NCBI GenBank assembly: GCA_022495005.1
Contig: JAGYXB010000458.1
Coordinates: forward strand, 248,001 to 312,000
Reading direction: 5' to 3'
DNA from: Rhyacophila brunnea
Lineage: Eukaryota; Arthropoda; Insecta; Trichoptera; Rhyacophilidae
DNA: 64,000 nucleotides
Of the stretch, positions 1 through 11,725 are shown one piece after another. The translations under genes and the position numbers were made by a program. Every line of letters starts with the position of its first letter. Position 1 is the first letter of the stretch. The notes under the pieces are model-generated. The model was not told the DNA's origin and searched no databases. It saw nothing but the letters and a program-made list of their open reading frames with translations.

Positions 1-165
1 CCCCTCTCTCACCCTGTAGCGGTGCTACAAAAGCGATCTACGCGCTGCAGGTCTGGAATGGCGGGAGGCGCAAGATTTGGCGATGGATCGAGGAAAGTGG
101 CGCAAACTTGTGCTTTCCCTATGCCCAATACTGGGTCGTGACAGGGTGAAAGAAGATAAGAAGAG
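1..165 (+). mobile_element. Non-LTR retrotransposon fragment, RT C-terminal tail
   Basis: One frame reads DLRAAGLEWREAQDLAMDRG followed by KWRKLVLSLCP. This matches the C-terminal end typical of insect endonuclease/reverse-transcriptase LINE proteins, where a W..A..LA.DR..WR pattern closes the polypeptide. The frame runs in from the window edge and continues open to a stop near 240. It is a 5'-truncated, dead fragment; the catalytic RT domain is absent. The family (RTE, Jockey or R1-like) cannot be decided from this tail. Confidence 0.6.
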
Positions 166-3100
166 AAGGTTAAAGCAGAGACAAAAAACATTACAAAACT
201 ACAGATCTGAAATACATAGTATATTGTTATTGATTTAAAAAACATGTATCTTTAAACAATCTGTATCATTAGCAAAACGAGCTATTTTTTACTACGCTTA
301 AATGTTTTCTATTCGAATAAAATACTAATATATATAAAAAATAAGCCTCTTGATATTACATTGTTAAATGTCTTGAAGCAGCTGTCAATATCTCCAATTA
401 GAAACTTGAATTAGTCAAGGCTTACTTGGCAAATTTGGTATATTTATTATTACAATGCATTTGAATGTAGATAGATGTCGACAGAAAATGAATGTCTGTG
501 GAAAGATGGGAAACATTGACACTTTACCAGGCAGGCCTAGTTTTCCGGAAGTACAACGGCGCGTAACAGCTAATGAGTTTTCGCGGAAACCGGAATAATC
601 AAACGGAACATTTCCAACGGTTTGGAAAATTAAACTGAATAATATAGAATTCGAAGGAGATCGTGTTTTATTCAAATTTACAACCTCGTTCTTTTCAAAT
701 AAGTATCACTGATTACTCAGTAAAATGGATATATTTCCAAGAAAGAGTAGCATGGTTTTACTACAACTAGATAACTATAATTATTTAGTCATTGTTGGGA
801 AAATTAAATTTAAACTTCACTTGATTAACATAAATATAGACTATAATAATAATTATAATTTAAAATAAAAATGGAAAATTTTGCTTATTCAATTATTGAA
901 AACAATTAAATATTATTCAATTGTATGAAAAAATATTGTAGATTTGGGTATTATCTTATTTATTTAATGCATTTATGTTTTTAATGTTATCTAATATTTG
1001 CAAACACAAAATTAACACAGTTCCCATTAACTTTTGACTTACCTAGTTATATCATTTTGTAGAGAAGGAAATAATGTAGAAATATATTCAATAGCTATCT
1101 CAAAAACAGTGAAAATCGAGTTATCTACTTGTAGTATTTTGGTGACGATTTATTTAGATACCTACTTATAAAAGTACATCAGTGGGAATATGGCGATAAT
1201 TCAGTATATATTTTTCAATTCGAGGTGTTGCAATACTACAAACACGGTCCATACTGGTTTTCAAAAAACTATTTTATTTAAATTACGCTATCGATCTAAA
1301 GCTTTCACCAACAGATTGTTAAAATATAAAAATTATTTTCATATAATGAAATTCAAATATTTCATTACTGAGCGTTATTATTATTTTTCAAGGGTAGTAA
1401 AATGAGGGTAGATGGGAAGCCAGGTGAATAGTAAGACTCTCCACTAGTCTTTATAAAGCTCAAGCCATTAACTGAGGGTATTTTATGTTTTTTTTCCTAA
1501 ATTATAATTAATGAGTTTTGATCCAATTGTGATCGGTTTTAGTGAGCCGGATAAGGTAGTTTAAGGCATTTTTAAGCTCCATATACCTTTAAGCCAATGC
1601 ACTGAAAATAAAAAAAAAACTTTTAATAATAATGTTTTAGACATAATATTATATTGAGTGAATAATCTCTGGATAAATATAATCGACTTATTATTTTATT
1701 TTAATTGGTAAGTATGCAAAAGGCACAAAACGTCCGTAGCCCGCCTTAAAACTCTCAGGATCGACAAACTTAATACACGAAAGTATATGGCAGCAGAAAG
1801 TTGGTTGTCTAGAATAGTAAAAAAGCTTCTAGAGGTTTTTATACGTCACTGAATTTACCTTAATGATACTGATATTAATTCACTTTAGTTTTTTTTCTAA
1901 GTTACAGTTTAAACAGAATTATAAAATATATAATGAACTGAAACATTGCTTAGGTAGGTATACTAGTTACAAAGGTAAATTTTCAGCGGAAAACGCTTCG
2001 GGACATTTTGACATCGCTATGCGGCCGGTCACGTCTCTTTGCTTTTTCAATTTTCCTTCTAAGAAAATAACAAATTGTGAATTGCTAGGATTCCCCGGAT
2101 ATTGCGGTCCGATGCAAAGCATATAATGCACCTGCAGTGTCAGCAGGAAATGCAGTCAGTTTGCGCGTCTCGGTTTTCTTTCTCTCAGCAAAGAAAAGTT
2201 GGTTGCAAAGAAAACCGCAAAGGATGTAAAAGTTGCAGACAAGATAAGAAAGCGTACAAAGTGACGTGTGAGAATTTTCCGGAAAATCTTATCGACTAGT
2301 TGTATCGTCCTACAAGTTTAGTCTGATTATTTTTTATAAATCCTCAATAACTAACTTTTTACATAAAAATGAGTTCATATAAATTATGCGTACCTACTTC
2401 ATTTTATCTTATCACTCTTCTCGGTATCTTGTTTTTCATTCTCACGTGCTTGATTTAATCATTTCGTCAATTATTTTAAGGTAACTGTATGGTCGTTTAG
2501 CACTCAAACTTCTACCACTGTTTGTACGACTGCATTTTCACAAAAATTGTACACTCGTTGAGTTATAATATGTCTGGTCTATTGTTAATATATCAGCCTA
2601 GTAACCTCTAATACATCGCATACTTTTGTCGACTGTTTCTGTATACACTACATTTTCATGTCTCAATTCGTCTTACATTAATGGTTAAATTTCACCTGTA
2701 ATCACAACATATTTGCTTATTAACTGAAACAATTTACTATATAACATGAACTTATACAAATACTACAATAATTGTACTCGATTCGAATTAAAATGATATA
2801 TAGCTGGAATATATTATATTCTGTTCTACTTTGACATCTCTCTCAGATAGTACCGAATAGAATTTTGCACAATAAGTATATATTGTCAACACTATATCGA
2901 TGTGATGTAACATTTCATAAACGTTGGTGACATTTTAATTTTAGTGGTTTATATTTTTGATTAGTGGTGTTCTAACACTAATATCAATTATTTTTTGAAA
3001 AAAACTAGTTTTTAAATGATAGTATCGTAAATTTATAGTCAAACTACATTATTTTTGTACTGATTTATGGATGTTACATACATAAAATATGAACGTTGAT

Positions 3101-3455
3101 GCAATGTTGCATCCGTATAAAAAAATTAACAGCATATTCGAATTAACTATTTGATTTCTCAGGGTTGATAGACTATGTTGTACCAATATAACAAAAATAA
3201 TTTACATTATTCACATTTTCGGAGCTAATTATGTTTCCTGGACTATTTCATACAACTTTCTGAACAATTTACGTTAACTATGTACAATAAATTTGAATAA
3301 TAGTACACACACAACTGAAAAATAACATTTTAAGTAAGACGTTCGGGGATTCTGTATATACAAGACTTTCCACTAACGACTTATACCTCCGGCATAATCA
3401 CTCATACGTCATACTTAAGAACACAGCATAACTACTAGGTATATGTCATACTTAC
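166..3455. other. No recognisable gene; probable intron 2 or 3' flank of the beat-like gene
   Basis: AT-rich DNA with only short chance frames. I looked on the minus strand for the exon that should follow exon 2 of the beat-like gene (second half of the Ig domain, with a GR(Y/F).CEVS-like motif) and did not find it. If the gene is intact, its remaining exons lie beyond the left edge and this stretch is intronic. Confidence 0.4.
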
Positions 3456-3661
3456 GTCGACATATATTGTGGGCACAGTGAATGCTTTAACGGGTGGCGT
3501 AGCATTCGGCATAAACCTGAAGAACTCATGCTTTCCTCTGTACCACTTGACGGCGTAGAGGGGTGCGCCTTGTAGGTCATACAGGCACTGTAAAACTACG
3601 TGTTCCCCTCTACGCACGACGCTCGGCATAGCGTGGAGCGACGCCTGAAGGCACCATAGCC
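3456..3661 (-). CDS. beat-like: Beaten-path-like Ig-domain protein, exon 2
   Basis: Minus-strand exon of 206 nt, bounded by a polypyrimidine tract plus TTTTACAG acceptor and a GTAAGT donor directly after the codons for YVD. It joins exon 1 in frame (phase 1) and ends in phase 0. The translation contains VVRRGEHVVLQ, CLYDLQGAPLYAVKWYRGK, then HEFFRFMPNATPPVKAF and TVPTIYVD. RRGE..L.C.YDL.G..LY.VKWY.G..EF.R..P...P..K.F is the hallmark of the first Ig domain of the Drosophila Beat family: secreted or membrane-anchored Ig proteins that modulate motor-axon adhesion and bind Side receptors. The Ig cysteine (LQC) and core tryptophan (VKW) are present; the partner cysteine would lie in the next, unseen exon. 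Which Beat paralogue this is cannot be told from one exon. Confidence 0.9.
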
Positions 3662-4027
3662 CTGTAAAAATATAAAAAATAAATATTTTGCAAGATATTA
3701 TTTTCTTCGATTTCTTCGATGTCTTTATTTTAAGACATATAACTATTTTCCTTTCGATAATTCGTCAAATGATTATTTTCCGACTGCCTTTCTACAAGGA
3801 ATGCTTACTTTTCACTATCTTTAATCTCGTAGGTCTCTTCTGCTCTTGAAACACTTTTGCCTGTTTTCGCGAGAGATGGTTTCTAATCCTAGTGTCCATA
3901 AGAATTCATAAGAATTTGAATTCACATGCACCTGTCAATTACCTACGTGGTCGCAACCATGATTTATTCTGGATCGGAACCGTTTTCTCGTGTCAAACGC
4001 ACTTAGGCGCTTAGTGCGCTATTAGGC

Positions 4028-4150
4028 ACCATTAGCGAGGGGCGCAAGACTAGTCAATGCGCTCCGCAAAGACGTAGATATTTTCGGTGACGTGCTATGT
4101 ATTTTGTATTCGAAATTTTATTTTTTTGTATAAAATTGTATGCTTATATT
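4028..4150 (+). mobile_element. LINE 3' tail, family with VRLVNALPRDV end
   Basis: The plus frame reads RGARLVNALRKDVDIFGDV, closely similar to AKAVRLVNALPRDVCKHF at about 44.69 kb in this window. It also resembles the conserved R.WN.LP..V block near the C-terminus of Jockey/CR1-type LINE proteins. Both copies share the downstream words TGACGTGCTATGTATTTTGT and its close variant, followed by a T-rich TTTATTTTATTATTATTATT tail here. Severely truncated. Confidence 0.55.
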
Positions 4151-5770
4151 TTTGTTTTATTTTATTATTATTATTATTATTTGCTATATTCTCTTCTTCT
4201 CACTTATGAGGGTAATATTTGTTATTATGTAAATCTCATGTTGTGTACGTCTTGAATTTATATTTGTAATATCCACAGTGTTTTGTTTTCTTAAATAAAT
4301 AAAATATATAAATGATATATTCCAGGGAGTTGCGATCACATGTGATAAACGTTAATAAGTTTAGCAAGTACTATAATATGTCATAAAACTATTAGCATCC
4401 AAAATAGCTTCATCTACTAGAAATTTTGTATAAACAGACATAAAACTAACATCGTATTTTAGTTATATTTAAATTTATTACAAGGATATGAGTCACTGAT
4501 GAATGAGATAAGTTTTATAAATTAGCATTTTTCAAATAACTTAATTTATATATAGACTAAAGTATAACGTTGTAGGATTTATATATAATTCTAAATAAAT
4601 CATAAACTGATGCTGTTGGAGGTTTAAATTTTATCCCAGACCATAAAAACTACTATTGCAAAGAGTAGGTAACCATAGCTCATTCAATCTATACATACTA
4701 TAAAGACGGGCTCACACGATGCAATTGTTGTTGATCAACTAAAATCGAATGAACTTTCTGTCCACAAATTTTGAAATGTACCCTTAATATTAATAAAATT
4801 GTCGCTTGATAAAATATTAAATAATTTTTGTTTAAGTATCAAAATAATAAAATGCGCAAGTCGTATGTTATGTAATGTAATGTAAAAATTACTTACATCA
4901 AGTTTATACTCATATAAAACGGATGTGTGATTACGGAAAAAATAAACTAAACTAATAACTTAATAAATAAAATTTTAATAATAAATATAACCATAAAAAT
5001 AATGTAATAATAACGTAACCTATGTACCAAATATGTGACAAATTCACAATTTTTTTACAATTTTATCAAAGTTATACAAAGTTTATCTTTGACTTTAAAA
5101 AAAATCTTTTTATTGTTTTCTGATACATATTTATTAATTGATACAGTTGAAATTGTAAATTATCAAAAAAAAAAATCTCAAATTGCTAGCTTCGTATTTT
5201 TCCGCTAGGTTCTCTGTTGGAATAAAGGATCCCCCTTAAGAACAAAATTGCGATACCTCATCTTCACCTGTTATGTATATGCAGCCGTGATTTATGTAGG
5301 GCCGCCTTCTTGACAATAGTTGTATCTTCAACATTGTCATTTTTTTTATAAGTAAAATAATATATAAGGTGGGATAATAATTCTAGTAATAAAATTATAA
5401 AATAAAATTGAAAAAAATGGAAGCAGTTCAAGATAATCAATGTTCGTATAATAACCGATGCGTAGCATACTCATTCATTTCAATGCTCATTTGACCCCAA
5501 GTGCCTACAGTAAAGTTGGACTTCTCTTATTCATTCATCGTTTTTATTAGACCTCAGCCGTTTTTTATTTAATGCCAATTATTCCGCAAAAGACTGAGTT
5601 TTTTTAATCAGGATCAGGGTGTCCTACTCTGTATTATATTAATCGAGTTTCTATTTTTCTATTTATAATTTCCTCAAATAACTTTATGTTAAACGCAGTT
5701 CTATCCCCACATTAATAAAGACTTCTGGTTTATGAGAATTGGTATTTCTCAGTTTATAATATACATTTCA

Positions 5771-5962
5771 GGTACAGTTCGGTTATGAGGAATACAGAGG
5801 CAAACTCATTTTGAAAATAGCCGATATACTGGGTTATTTGTTAGGTTAACCTAACCAAACCTAACCTAACCTAACCCAACCTAATCTAACCTAAACTAAT
5901 CCAGTGTATCGGGTATTTTAAAAGTGTGTTTTCCGCTGTATTCCTTATAACCGAACTGTACC
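5771..5962. mobile_element. Foldback MITE with (TTAGG)n-like core, copy 1
   Basis: A 192-bp inverted-repeat element. The left end begins GGTACAGTTCGGTTATGAGG and the right end is its reverse complement with few mismatches. The arms continue through ATTTTGAAAATAGCCGATAT. The centre is GTTAGGTTAACC followed by repeated CCTAA pentamers. Flanking 8-mers ACATTTCA (5763-5770) and AAATTTCA (5963-5970) match at 7 of 8 positions and look like a target-site duplication, suggesting hAT- or P-type mobilisation. Other copies: 10412-10630 and 24245-24429; fragment near 12.5 kb. Confidence 0.8.
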
Positions 5963-6164
5963 AAATTTCATATTGTCATTAATTTATTTTAGTTTTCGTA
6001 AAAATTACATTATTTTGAGAAGTAACAAAGGCTTTTTTCTTTTTCTTTTATGTCAATTTAAAATTAAAAAAACTGTACCGTCTATTGGAGAAAGTAACAA
6101 CGTACTATTTTTTAGTTACATAGCTCTACAATCGGCTGCTTCAAGAAATGTTTTTAACTGATTT

Positions 6165-6250
6165 TTTACGAGGAATGGATGTTGGCCACTTGTTTAACCT
6201 ATTAGAGGTCTATGCTCTGGGTCGAAACACGTGTTCAACACGTGCATTTG
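6165..6250 (-). mobile_element. SINE tail fragment
   Basis: GGATGTTGGCCACTTGTTTA followed by ACCTATTAGAGGTCTATGC resembles the reverse complement of the body of the tRNA-derived SINE that is better preserved at 48843-48985 (GCCACTTGTTCAACCTATTA, then GGTCCATACCCTG). The tRNA head is missing. Confidence 0.4.
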
Positions 6251-6969
6251 ACAGGTGCGAGATTCAGGGGCTTCGTCAAAATAAATATAAAAGGGTACCA
6301 TTATTGTAATACCTTTCAGAATAATTATTAATGTCGCTTAAATTATGAAGATGCAATGTGATAATGAACAAGTAAAGGCAATTATTGCCTTAAAAAGACT
6401 AAATACATTTTTTAAATATATTATAATATACTCTTAACTCATATAGTGCTAACACCCCGACTATTGCGCGATTGGAGTATTTGGCCATTAGATATAATTA
6501 ACGTGTTATTTAAATATGGTAATTAAAAGGTTAGCAGTGATTGTGTTAATTCACCTTTAAGTAAGTGGAAAATTTTGGTGTCTACAGAATTTTAGTTAAA
6601 CGCATTAATTACTTTCACAACACCTACTTACAAATTTGAAAAAAAACTAAAAATGCACATTTTATTAAGTGCCTATCTATTGACTTGTAAGACAAAACTT
6701 ATATTATATGACCGTTTTATTTGTATAATTAGTATTTTGATGAATTTAAATTTAAATATCAAAATTTTATTAAAATTGACTTTTGAAAAGCTTTTATTTT
6801 ATTATTCTGTGCATAGGTCAATTATTTATTATAAAAAAGAATTTCTTGCTTCAAACATTTCCTTGGAAACCGCCAAAAAGAATTCAATATTTTTTAAATT
6901 AATTTAATGTTACGAACGATAAATTGTAAAACCTTTTTTCGAAAAACAAATTTTAAATATCAAACTTAC

Positions 6970-7018
6970 CTCTTACTTCCAAGAGAAGAACACAAAATAT
7001 TCCAAGAATGCACTTCAT
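6970..7018 (-). CDS. beat-like: Beaten-path-like Ig-domain protein, exon 1 (signal peptide)
   Basis: Minus-strand ATG at 7018 opens MKCILGIFCVLLLEVR and splits the next glycine codon at a GTAAGT donor. Joined to exon 2 the protein continues GLWCLQASLHAMPSVVRRG. The hydrophobic stretch is a plausible cleavable signal peptide, as expected for secreted Beat proteins, which often carry it on a tiny first exon. An in-frame TAA about 54 nt upstream supports this ATG as the start. No TATA box was assigned; the upstream AT-rich DNA does not allow a confident promoter call. Confidence 0.8.
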
Positions 7019-8330
7019 TATTAATACGAAAATCGAAGCACCGTTAAAACATCGCTTTGAAAAATAATTTTACAATTTTAAGCAATGTCTATTTTATCAA
7101 ACGTAAACGAATCACTTTAATATTCATTGTATTGTTCTGATTTTACTTAACAATTACTAACTTAAATTTGTTATTTTACGAAAGATTTATAATTTTCTTT
7201 TGGCAATTATATCAAGGGAATAAACAAACATTTTTAAATCATTTATTTTAATTGAAGGTTTTAAAAACATGGTAGGATATTGTTATAATTTAAAGACCAT
7301 ATTTTACATCATTATTATAAACGAAGAATATTCTATATATTTATTAATTAATTTTCAGGACAGTTAAACTAAAATATACAATATCTTTGAACAATCGTTC
7401 GTGAAGCAACCGACTCATGCGATAGTTGGTTACTTTGTGAACGTAGAGTAAGGTAGAAAGCCCGCCTCTACGAAATATGTTGTCTATGACTCTAGCTACT
7501 GGCACTTCAAGTCAGTGATATTCAATACCACTTCACGTGTTAATTATAATCATGTTTTCGAGGAATGATCCTTACTGATAGCTAATAAATGGTTTTGTAG
7601 GAGTATTACTTCATCAAATTTAATATACTATTTATATACATATTATTTAATAAATATCAATAATAGCATCGTCTAGACCTAAGTGGATCATCGGTATTTA
7701 ACCTGGAATGAGAGATGGAATCTAAGCAAGTTTAATTATAGTATATTATATGGTTTAAAAAATTGTTTCTCTCATTAAATAAACATTCTATGTTCTTAAA
7801 CACATATCGTCACTTTAATATTAAAACCCCGTATATCTGTTTGAGAATAATTTTGAGAGGAAGGAAAAAACGTAATAAAAAAAATATTTTCAACACCTCT
7901 CTAATTGAAGAATCTGCTAACACTAGTTGTGAAATACGAGGTTTTAATTCCATGTTTAAAACCACGAGACTTTCTCAAAAATTTCTCGATATATGGACAG
8001 CGTACTAATCTACCATAGAACCGAGGTTTTGTTACGATATAAAATGTTTTTTTGTTTAAATTTTGTCGAACAAACTCATTTTTCCATAATATCGGACGTA
8101 CGAGGTCTTAATAGTAAGGTGACGATATACGGAAAATTTAAAGTAAAAAAACAATATTTAGTATAGAATACGGATTGCTAGCAAAAGTCTATCTATTCTA
8201 CAACTGTTTGCTCCAATATTTGACTGAAGAAGCACATTGTTCACAAACCACCATTCGTCTATAAAGCTGGCCTCGTGTCTTCACTTCGTTGGTCAGGAAT
8301 TCTATCATCAAACTATATTTCAAAGCAAAC
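7019..8330. other. 5' flank of the beat-like gene; no other gene seen
   Basis: AT-rich. It must hold the 5' UTR and promoter of the beat-like gene if no further upstream non-coding exon exists. A less AT-rich patch at about 7380-7520 is a possible promoter zone, but no defining element is clear. The short frame at 7763-8008 looks like chance. Confidence 0.35.
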
Positions 8331-8334
8331 AAAC

Positions 8335-8588
8335 AAAGCAATGAATAATTTACAAGATTTAAAAATAAAACATTCTTTTATTGAACATACATAATTTGAA
8401 AAATCTCAAAAATATATAACCATGAAAAATGCCCTGGCCCTGGCATTCGTGCCCATGTGCTCTACCAACTAAGCTATCTGCATCCTATTTAATTGGGTCG
8501 AAATTAAGTATTAATGTTCATAATACTCTGAAACGTTTTCTAAATGGCATTAAATTGTTGCCAGTCAGCTTTTGTATTTTAAATATTT
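8335..8588 (-). mobile_element. tRNA-derived SINE-like composite repeat, copy 1
   Basis: On the minus strand, GATAGCTTAGTTGGTAGAGC is a good RNA polymerase III box A of tRNA type. It is followed by a degenerate box B region and a tail rich in AATTATGTATGTTCAATAAA, near-identical to tails at 12645-12720 and 8890-8960. The segment before the tRNA-like head (8500-8588) also recurs at 31400-31475, so the repeat unit extends 5' of the head. Confidence 0.6.
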
Positions 8589-8790
8589 ATCATCACATCA
8601 TCAGCCTGAATCTATCCACTGCTGAATGAAGGCCTCTCCACGCTGATTCTATTTCACTCGGTCCTGTGCATTGCGTTATCAGGTACTTCCGAAGATCTTT
8701 ATCATTTCACCGATCCAGCGGCATCTAGGTCTACGTTGCGGGCGTTTTGTACCTATTGGATACCACTGGATGTCTAAATTTGTCCAACGA
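8588..8790 (-). mobile_element. LINE RT tail, family ending QQWIDSG
   Basis: The reverse strand reads WYPIGTKRPQRRPRCRWIGE then MIKIFGST, and after a break GEAFIQQWIDSG followed by a GATGATG tail. It is the same family as 17534-17890, where the corresponding residues are YPRGTKRPQGRPKSSWIDEL and EAFIQQWIDPG. This is the extreme C-terminus of an insect endonuclease/reverse transcriptase, with GAT-repeat tail, heavily mutated. Confidence 0.7.
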
Positions 8791-8884
8791 TTGTCCCTAA
8801 ATAGTATTAATATAATCCTTAATTACTAAATGGTGTCAAGATCTCTTCAAATTCTATTTATATTACTTGCACTTGCTAATACGT

Positions 8885-8965
8885 AAGAATAATTCACAAT
8901 ATTTTAGAATGTAACAATATTTTATTGAACATACATAATTTTAAAACACTTAGAAAATTATATAT
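8885..8965 (-). mobile_element. SINE tail, isolated copy
   Basis: AATTCACAATATTTTAGAAT then TTTATTGAACATACATAATT repeats the tail of the SINE-like repeat at 8335-8440. No tRNA-like head is attached. Confidence 0.5.
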
Positions 8966-9630
8966 CTACTATAATTTCTTAGTTGACTCATATGAGAATC
9001 AGCTTATCGTGTTGTCACTCTGAATTTCAGACTCCCACTCAACTGAAACTGTTTAAATATCACATCAAGACGTGTTTAATGCACTCATTTTTTTATTCAT
9101 ATTAAGATAGATAAAAATATTAGACGTCATAATATGTGCTTTGATTCAATTAAAATGAAATTAATGAACGCGCCTTAAAAGTTAAAACTGAAACGGCAAC
9201 ATACTTTCGGAGACCATTATTGAGGATGAGTTTTACTATACGCTCCTGAGTTTACCGCCACTGTCGTAGCAAATGCGTGTTTTCGAATTAAGTACAATTG
9301 CGTTCTTTGTTCTCCCCTAGTGTGCTCTACCTTTGAATATTCTGCAAGCCTCCAAATAACTTTTTGAATATTTTCTGCTCTCGGCGAGTTTTCCAAAACA
9401 CATGAAAAACAACTGGGAAAATGAAATCAGCTTCATGCTCTCACTTAAACGAGCTTTTGATATCTCGGATATGCGAAGCCTTACTATTTTTAAACAACCT
9501 GGATTTTTTATATTACACAGAAAAAAATGCTGTACTAGCAATAATATTTCATATTTTTTGGGTTTATAGAAAATACACAAATAAGAAAAAATCAAATTTA
9601 AAGCAATATTACGTTATATAAGAATTTTAA
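8966..9630. other. No recognisable feature
   Basis: AT-rich DNA. The overlapping reading frames at 9317-9621 on both strands show no motif I recognise and are probably chance. Confidence 0.4.
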
Positions 9631-9850
9631 CTAAATTCTTCTTCTCGTACTTTGGCCATATTTTTTCCTTGGTTGGAGTATATGAACACCAAACCGCACC
9701 GCACCTTCAAGAATCTCACTAGCCAGTTTTCTTGTATCTTCCCAGACCAAACCAGCATTCCGTAGCCCCGCCACATACACGTAGAAAATATTTAGAGACC
9801 TTCCAAGACACCAAAATCTAGTTGGCTTGAAAAATAGGCATTCCATATTA
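9631..9850 (-). mobile_element. LINE RT tail, family with FFKPTGFWRPGRP, copy 2
   Basis: The minus frame reads LFFKPTRFWCLGRSLN, YVYVAGLRNAGLVWEDTRKL and ASE, with diverged ends. It matches the C-terminus of the 14.55-15.29 kb element (LFFKPTGFWRPGRPLN ... GLIWNEARKLGSDRDSW). The nucleotide tail ends in the same GAA-rich run. It is 5'-truncated; no target-site duplication could be found. Confidence 0.7.
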
Positions 9851-10189
9851 CATTTTTTGCTATTTCAGCTCCTAATTATCGTCTCGTAACAAAATTAGTA
9901 TCAACAACAAAATAAACAAATATTTAGACACAATTTGAGTATTTTTTTGTCTAGCCATTCCATATAGAATCTCAATTACCATTAGGGTGATCTGCATTTT
10001 TTCATTTACTACCCTGTCACATATAACATTAATATTTTGATTGATAATAAGCCAGGAAAAACCTTAAATACGAGATAAGTCTAAGTCAAAATCTTGAACA
10101 CCTACACTATTATAAACTCTGCCTTTAAACGAATTATTCTCAGTCAGTTGTCCAATCTATGTGTCCACAAACTAAGCCGTAAACCTTCA

Positions 10190-10795
10190 TGAGGGGAATG
10201 GGACAACTGGGTACCAGGATAATTGGGCACCGTACTGACGAATAAAATAAATAGACGTTCGTTACGATTTTATACAGAAAGTAGACGAGGAAATTTAATC
10301 GTTTTCTATCTACCTAATACTCGGCGGTTTTGATTATTCATTTTGCTCTTAACAAAAGTATTTTTATTGCGGATTGAGAATTATCATACCTGAGGCTTTA
10401 TATATAATTTGGGTACTATCCGGTTATGAGGAATACAGCAGAAAACACATTTTGAAAATACCCGATATACTGGATTATTTGTTAGTTTGGGTTAGTTTAG
10501 GTTAGGTTAGGTTGGGTTAGGTTAGGTTGGGTTAGGTTAGGTTTGGTTAGGTTAACCTAACAAATAATCCAGTATATCGGGTATTTTCAAAATGTGTTTT
10601 TTGCTGTATTCCTCATAACCGAACTGTACCGAACTTTCTTTTCGTAGGAAATTAAACGTATGCACAATTAAATTAATATTTGCGTATGCGTAAAAGTACC
10701 TAAGTATAATAATTCACGAATGTCTGTTTCATTCGATTGCGAGGCGTCCAGTTGTCCTGGCGCCAAATCATCCTAGACCCATGAGTCAGACGTCA
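10190..10795. mobile_element. 400-bp MITE (GGGACAACTGGACGC family), copy 1, interrupted
   Basis: Left end GGAATGGGACAACTGGGTAC and right end GCGTCCAGTTGTCC then GGCGCCAAATCATCCTAGAC belong to the four-copy MITE family (others at 13759-14159, 24785-25190, 32800-33205). The interior is split by the foldback element at 10412-10630, so this copy predates that insertion. CATGAG is found on both sides and may be the remnant of its target-site duplication. Confidence 0.75.
10412..10630. mobile_element. Foldback MITE with (TTAGG)n-like core, copy 2 (nested)
   Basis: The termini read GGTACTATCCGGTTATGAGG and the inverse CCTCATAACCGAACTGTACC. The arms run through ACACATTTTGAAAATACCCG. The core contains a longer run of TTAGG units with occasional TTGGG than the other copies, then GGTTAACC. 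It sits inside the MITE at 10190-10795. Its flanking 8-mers (ATAATTTG, GAACTTTC) do not match convincingly, so the duplication has decayed or the ends are slightly misplaced. Confidence 0.75.
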
Positions 10796-11373
10796 TTTAA
10801 ATTTATCAAGATTCCTAGTTTCATATTACTTATGCATAATAATCCTTGAAACAGTTTTATTTCTAATTGTTTTCAAAGAAGCATCACATAAGTCTTTTAA
10901 TTGGACTGACCCACCTCAAGATGTATATTGATTGACTACTGTATTAACACGATAAGGAGAGAGTGGACGGAAAATGTATCCTTTGTATGCGTCATATTCA
11001 TAATCAGAGGTCGACGATGTTTTTAGCTACATCGCTGCTTTGTGGAAAAGATAAACAGGACATAATTGGCTCAAGCATAGTACACTTGAGGAGGCTTCAA
11101 TTTTATAAACCTATTACTACAAAGATACTTAGATAACTATAATTAATAGAAATTATTCTTTTATTGATTGGTGTCGATATTAATCGATAAATTAATAAGA
11201 ACGATAAACATAAATCTAGAGCATTCTTGTGATAATCAAGGACACCTCTGAGTTGAAGTGTTATATATGTTTTTTAATCAGGCCAAGAGACCTCTATTAT
11301 AGTGAAAAAAACATGTTGCAGAAATTCATACTTAAATAAACATAATTATTTATTGTATCACTAAGAAACAACC

Positions 11374-11725
11374 GGGAATATACCAAAATGGGAACTACAG
11401 AATAAAAATGGACCATGAATTGGAAGAGCTGATTGAACAGCAAACAATCATTTGGTACTGTAAATCCCAAAAACTACTATGGGCGGGACATGTGGAGAGG
11501 ATGCTTGAAGTTAGAGCGCCAAGGATCATGACGATGTGGCTACCCCAACGGAAGAGACCCAGAGGCTGTCCAAGAAGGAGATGGGCTGACCCCGTAGAAG
11601 TGGACTGGTTTCATATAGGAAGACCCGATAACTGGAGAAGTGTGGCGAGAGACCGGAGTGAGTGTAGAGCGGTTGTGGAGGAGGCCAAATCCCACCCCGG
11701 GATGTAGCGCCGTGGAAGAAGAAGA
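11374..11725 (+). mobile_element. 5'-truncated LINE insertion with 14-bp target-site duplication
   Basis: The open frame 11408-11707 encodes an RT C-terminus: KLLWAGHVERMLEVRAP, RPRGCPRRRWADPVEVDW, NWRSVARDRSECRAVVEEAK and a final SHPGM. WAGHV.RM, R.RG.P..RW.D and the WR..A.DR block are the standard C-terminal landmarks of insect endonuclease/RT LINEs. A GAA-rich tail follows. ACTAAGAAACAACC occurs at 11360-11373 and again at 11726-11739, a perfect 14-bp duplication. The uninterrupted frame and perfect duplication indicate a fairly recent, dead-on-arrival insertion. Confidence 0.9.

Larger units (their letters stand above)
3662..6969 (-). other. Intron 1 of the beat-like gene
   Basis: A 3308-nt intron with a GTAAGT donor (6964-6969) and a TTTTACAG acceptor (ending 3662), both on the minus strand. 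It contains a LINE tail (about 4028-4150), a TTAGG-core foldback MITE (5771-5962) and a SINE tail (about 6165-6250). The rest is AT-rich with no coding signal. Long first introns are usual in insect cell-surface Ig genes. Confidence 0.75.

Noticed and set aside
415..675. 86-codon minus ORF as exon 3 of the beat-like gene
   Set aside because: No Ig motif (no GR.RCEVS-like block) and no matching phase-0 acceptor in frame.
10490..10560. True telomere or chromosome end at the TTAGG run
   Set aside because: The run is short, impure (TTGGG units) and lies in the loop of a foldback element that has relatives at 5.8 and 24.3 kb.
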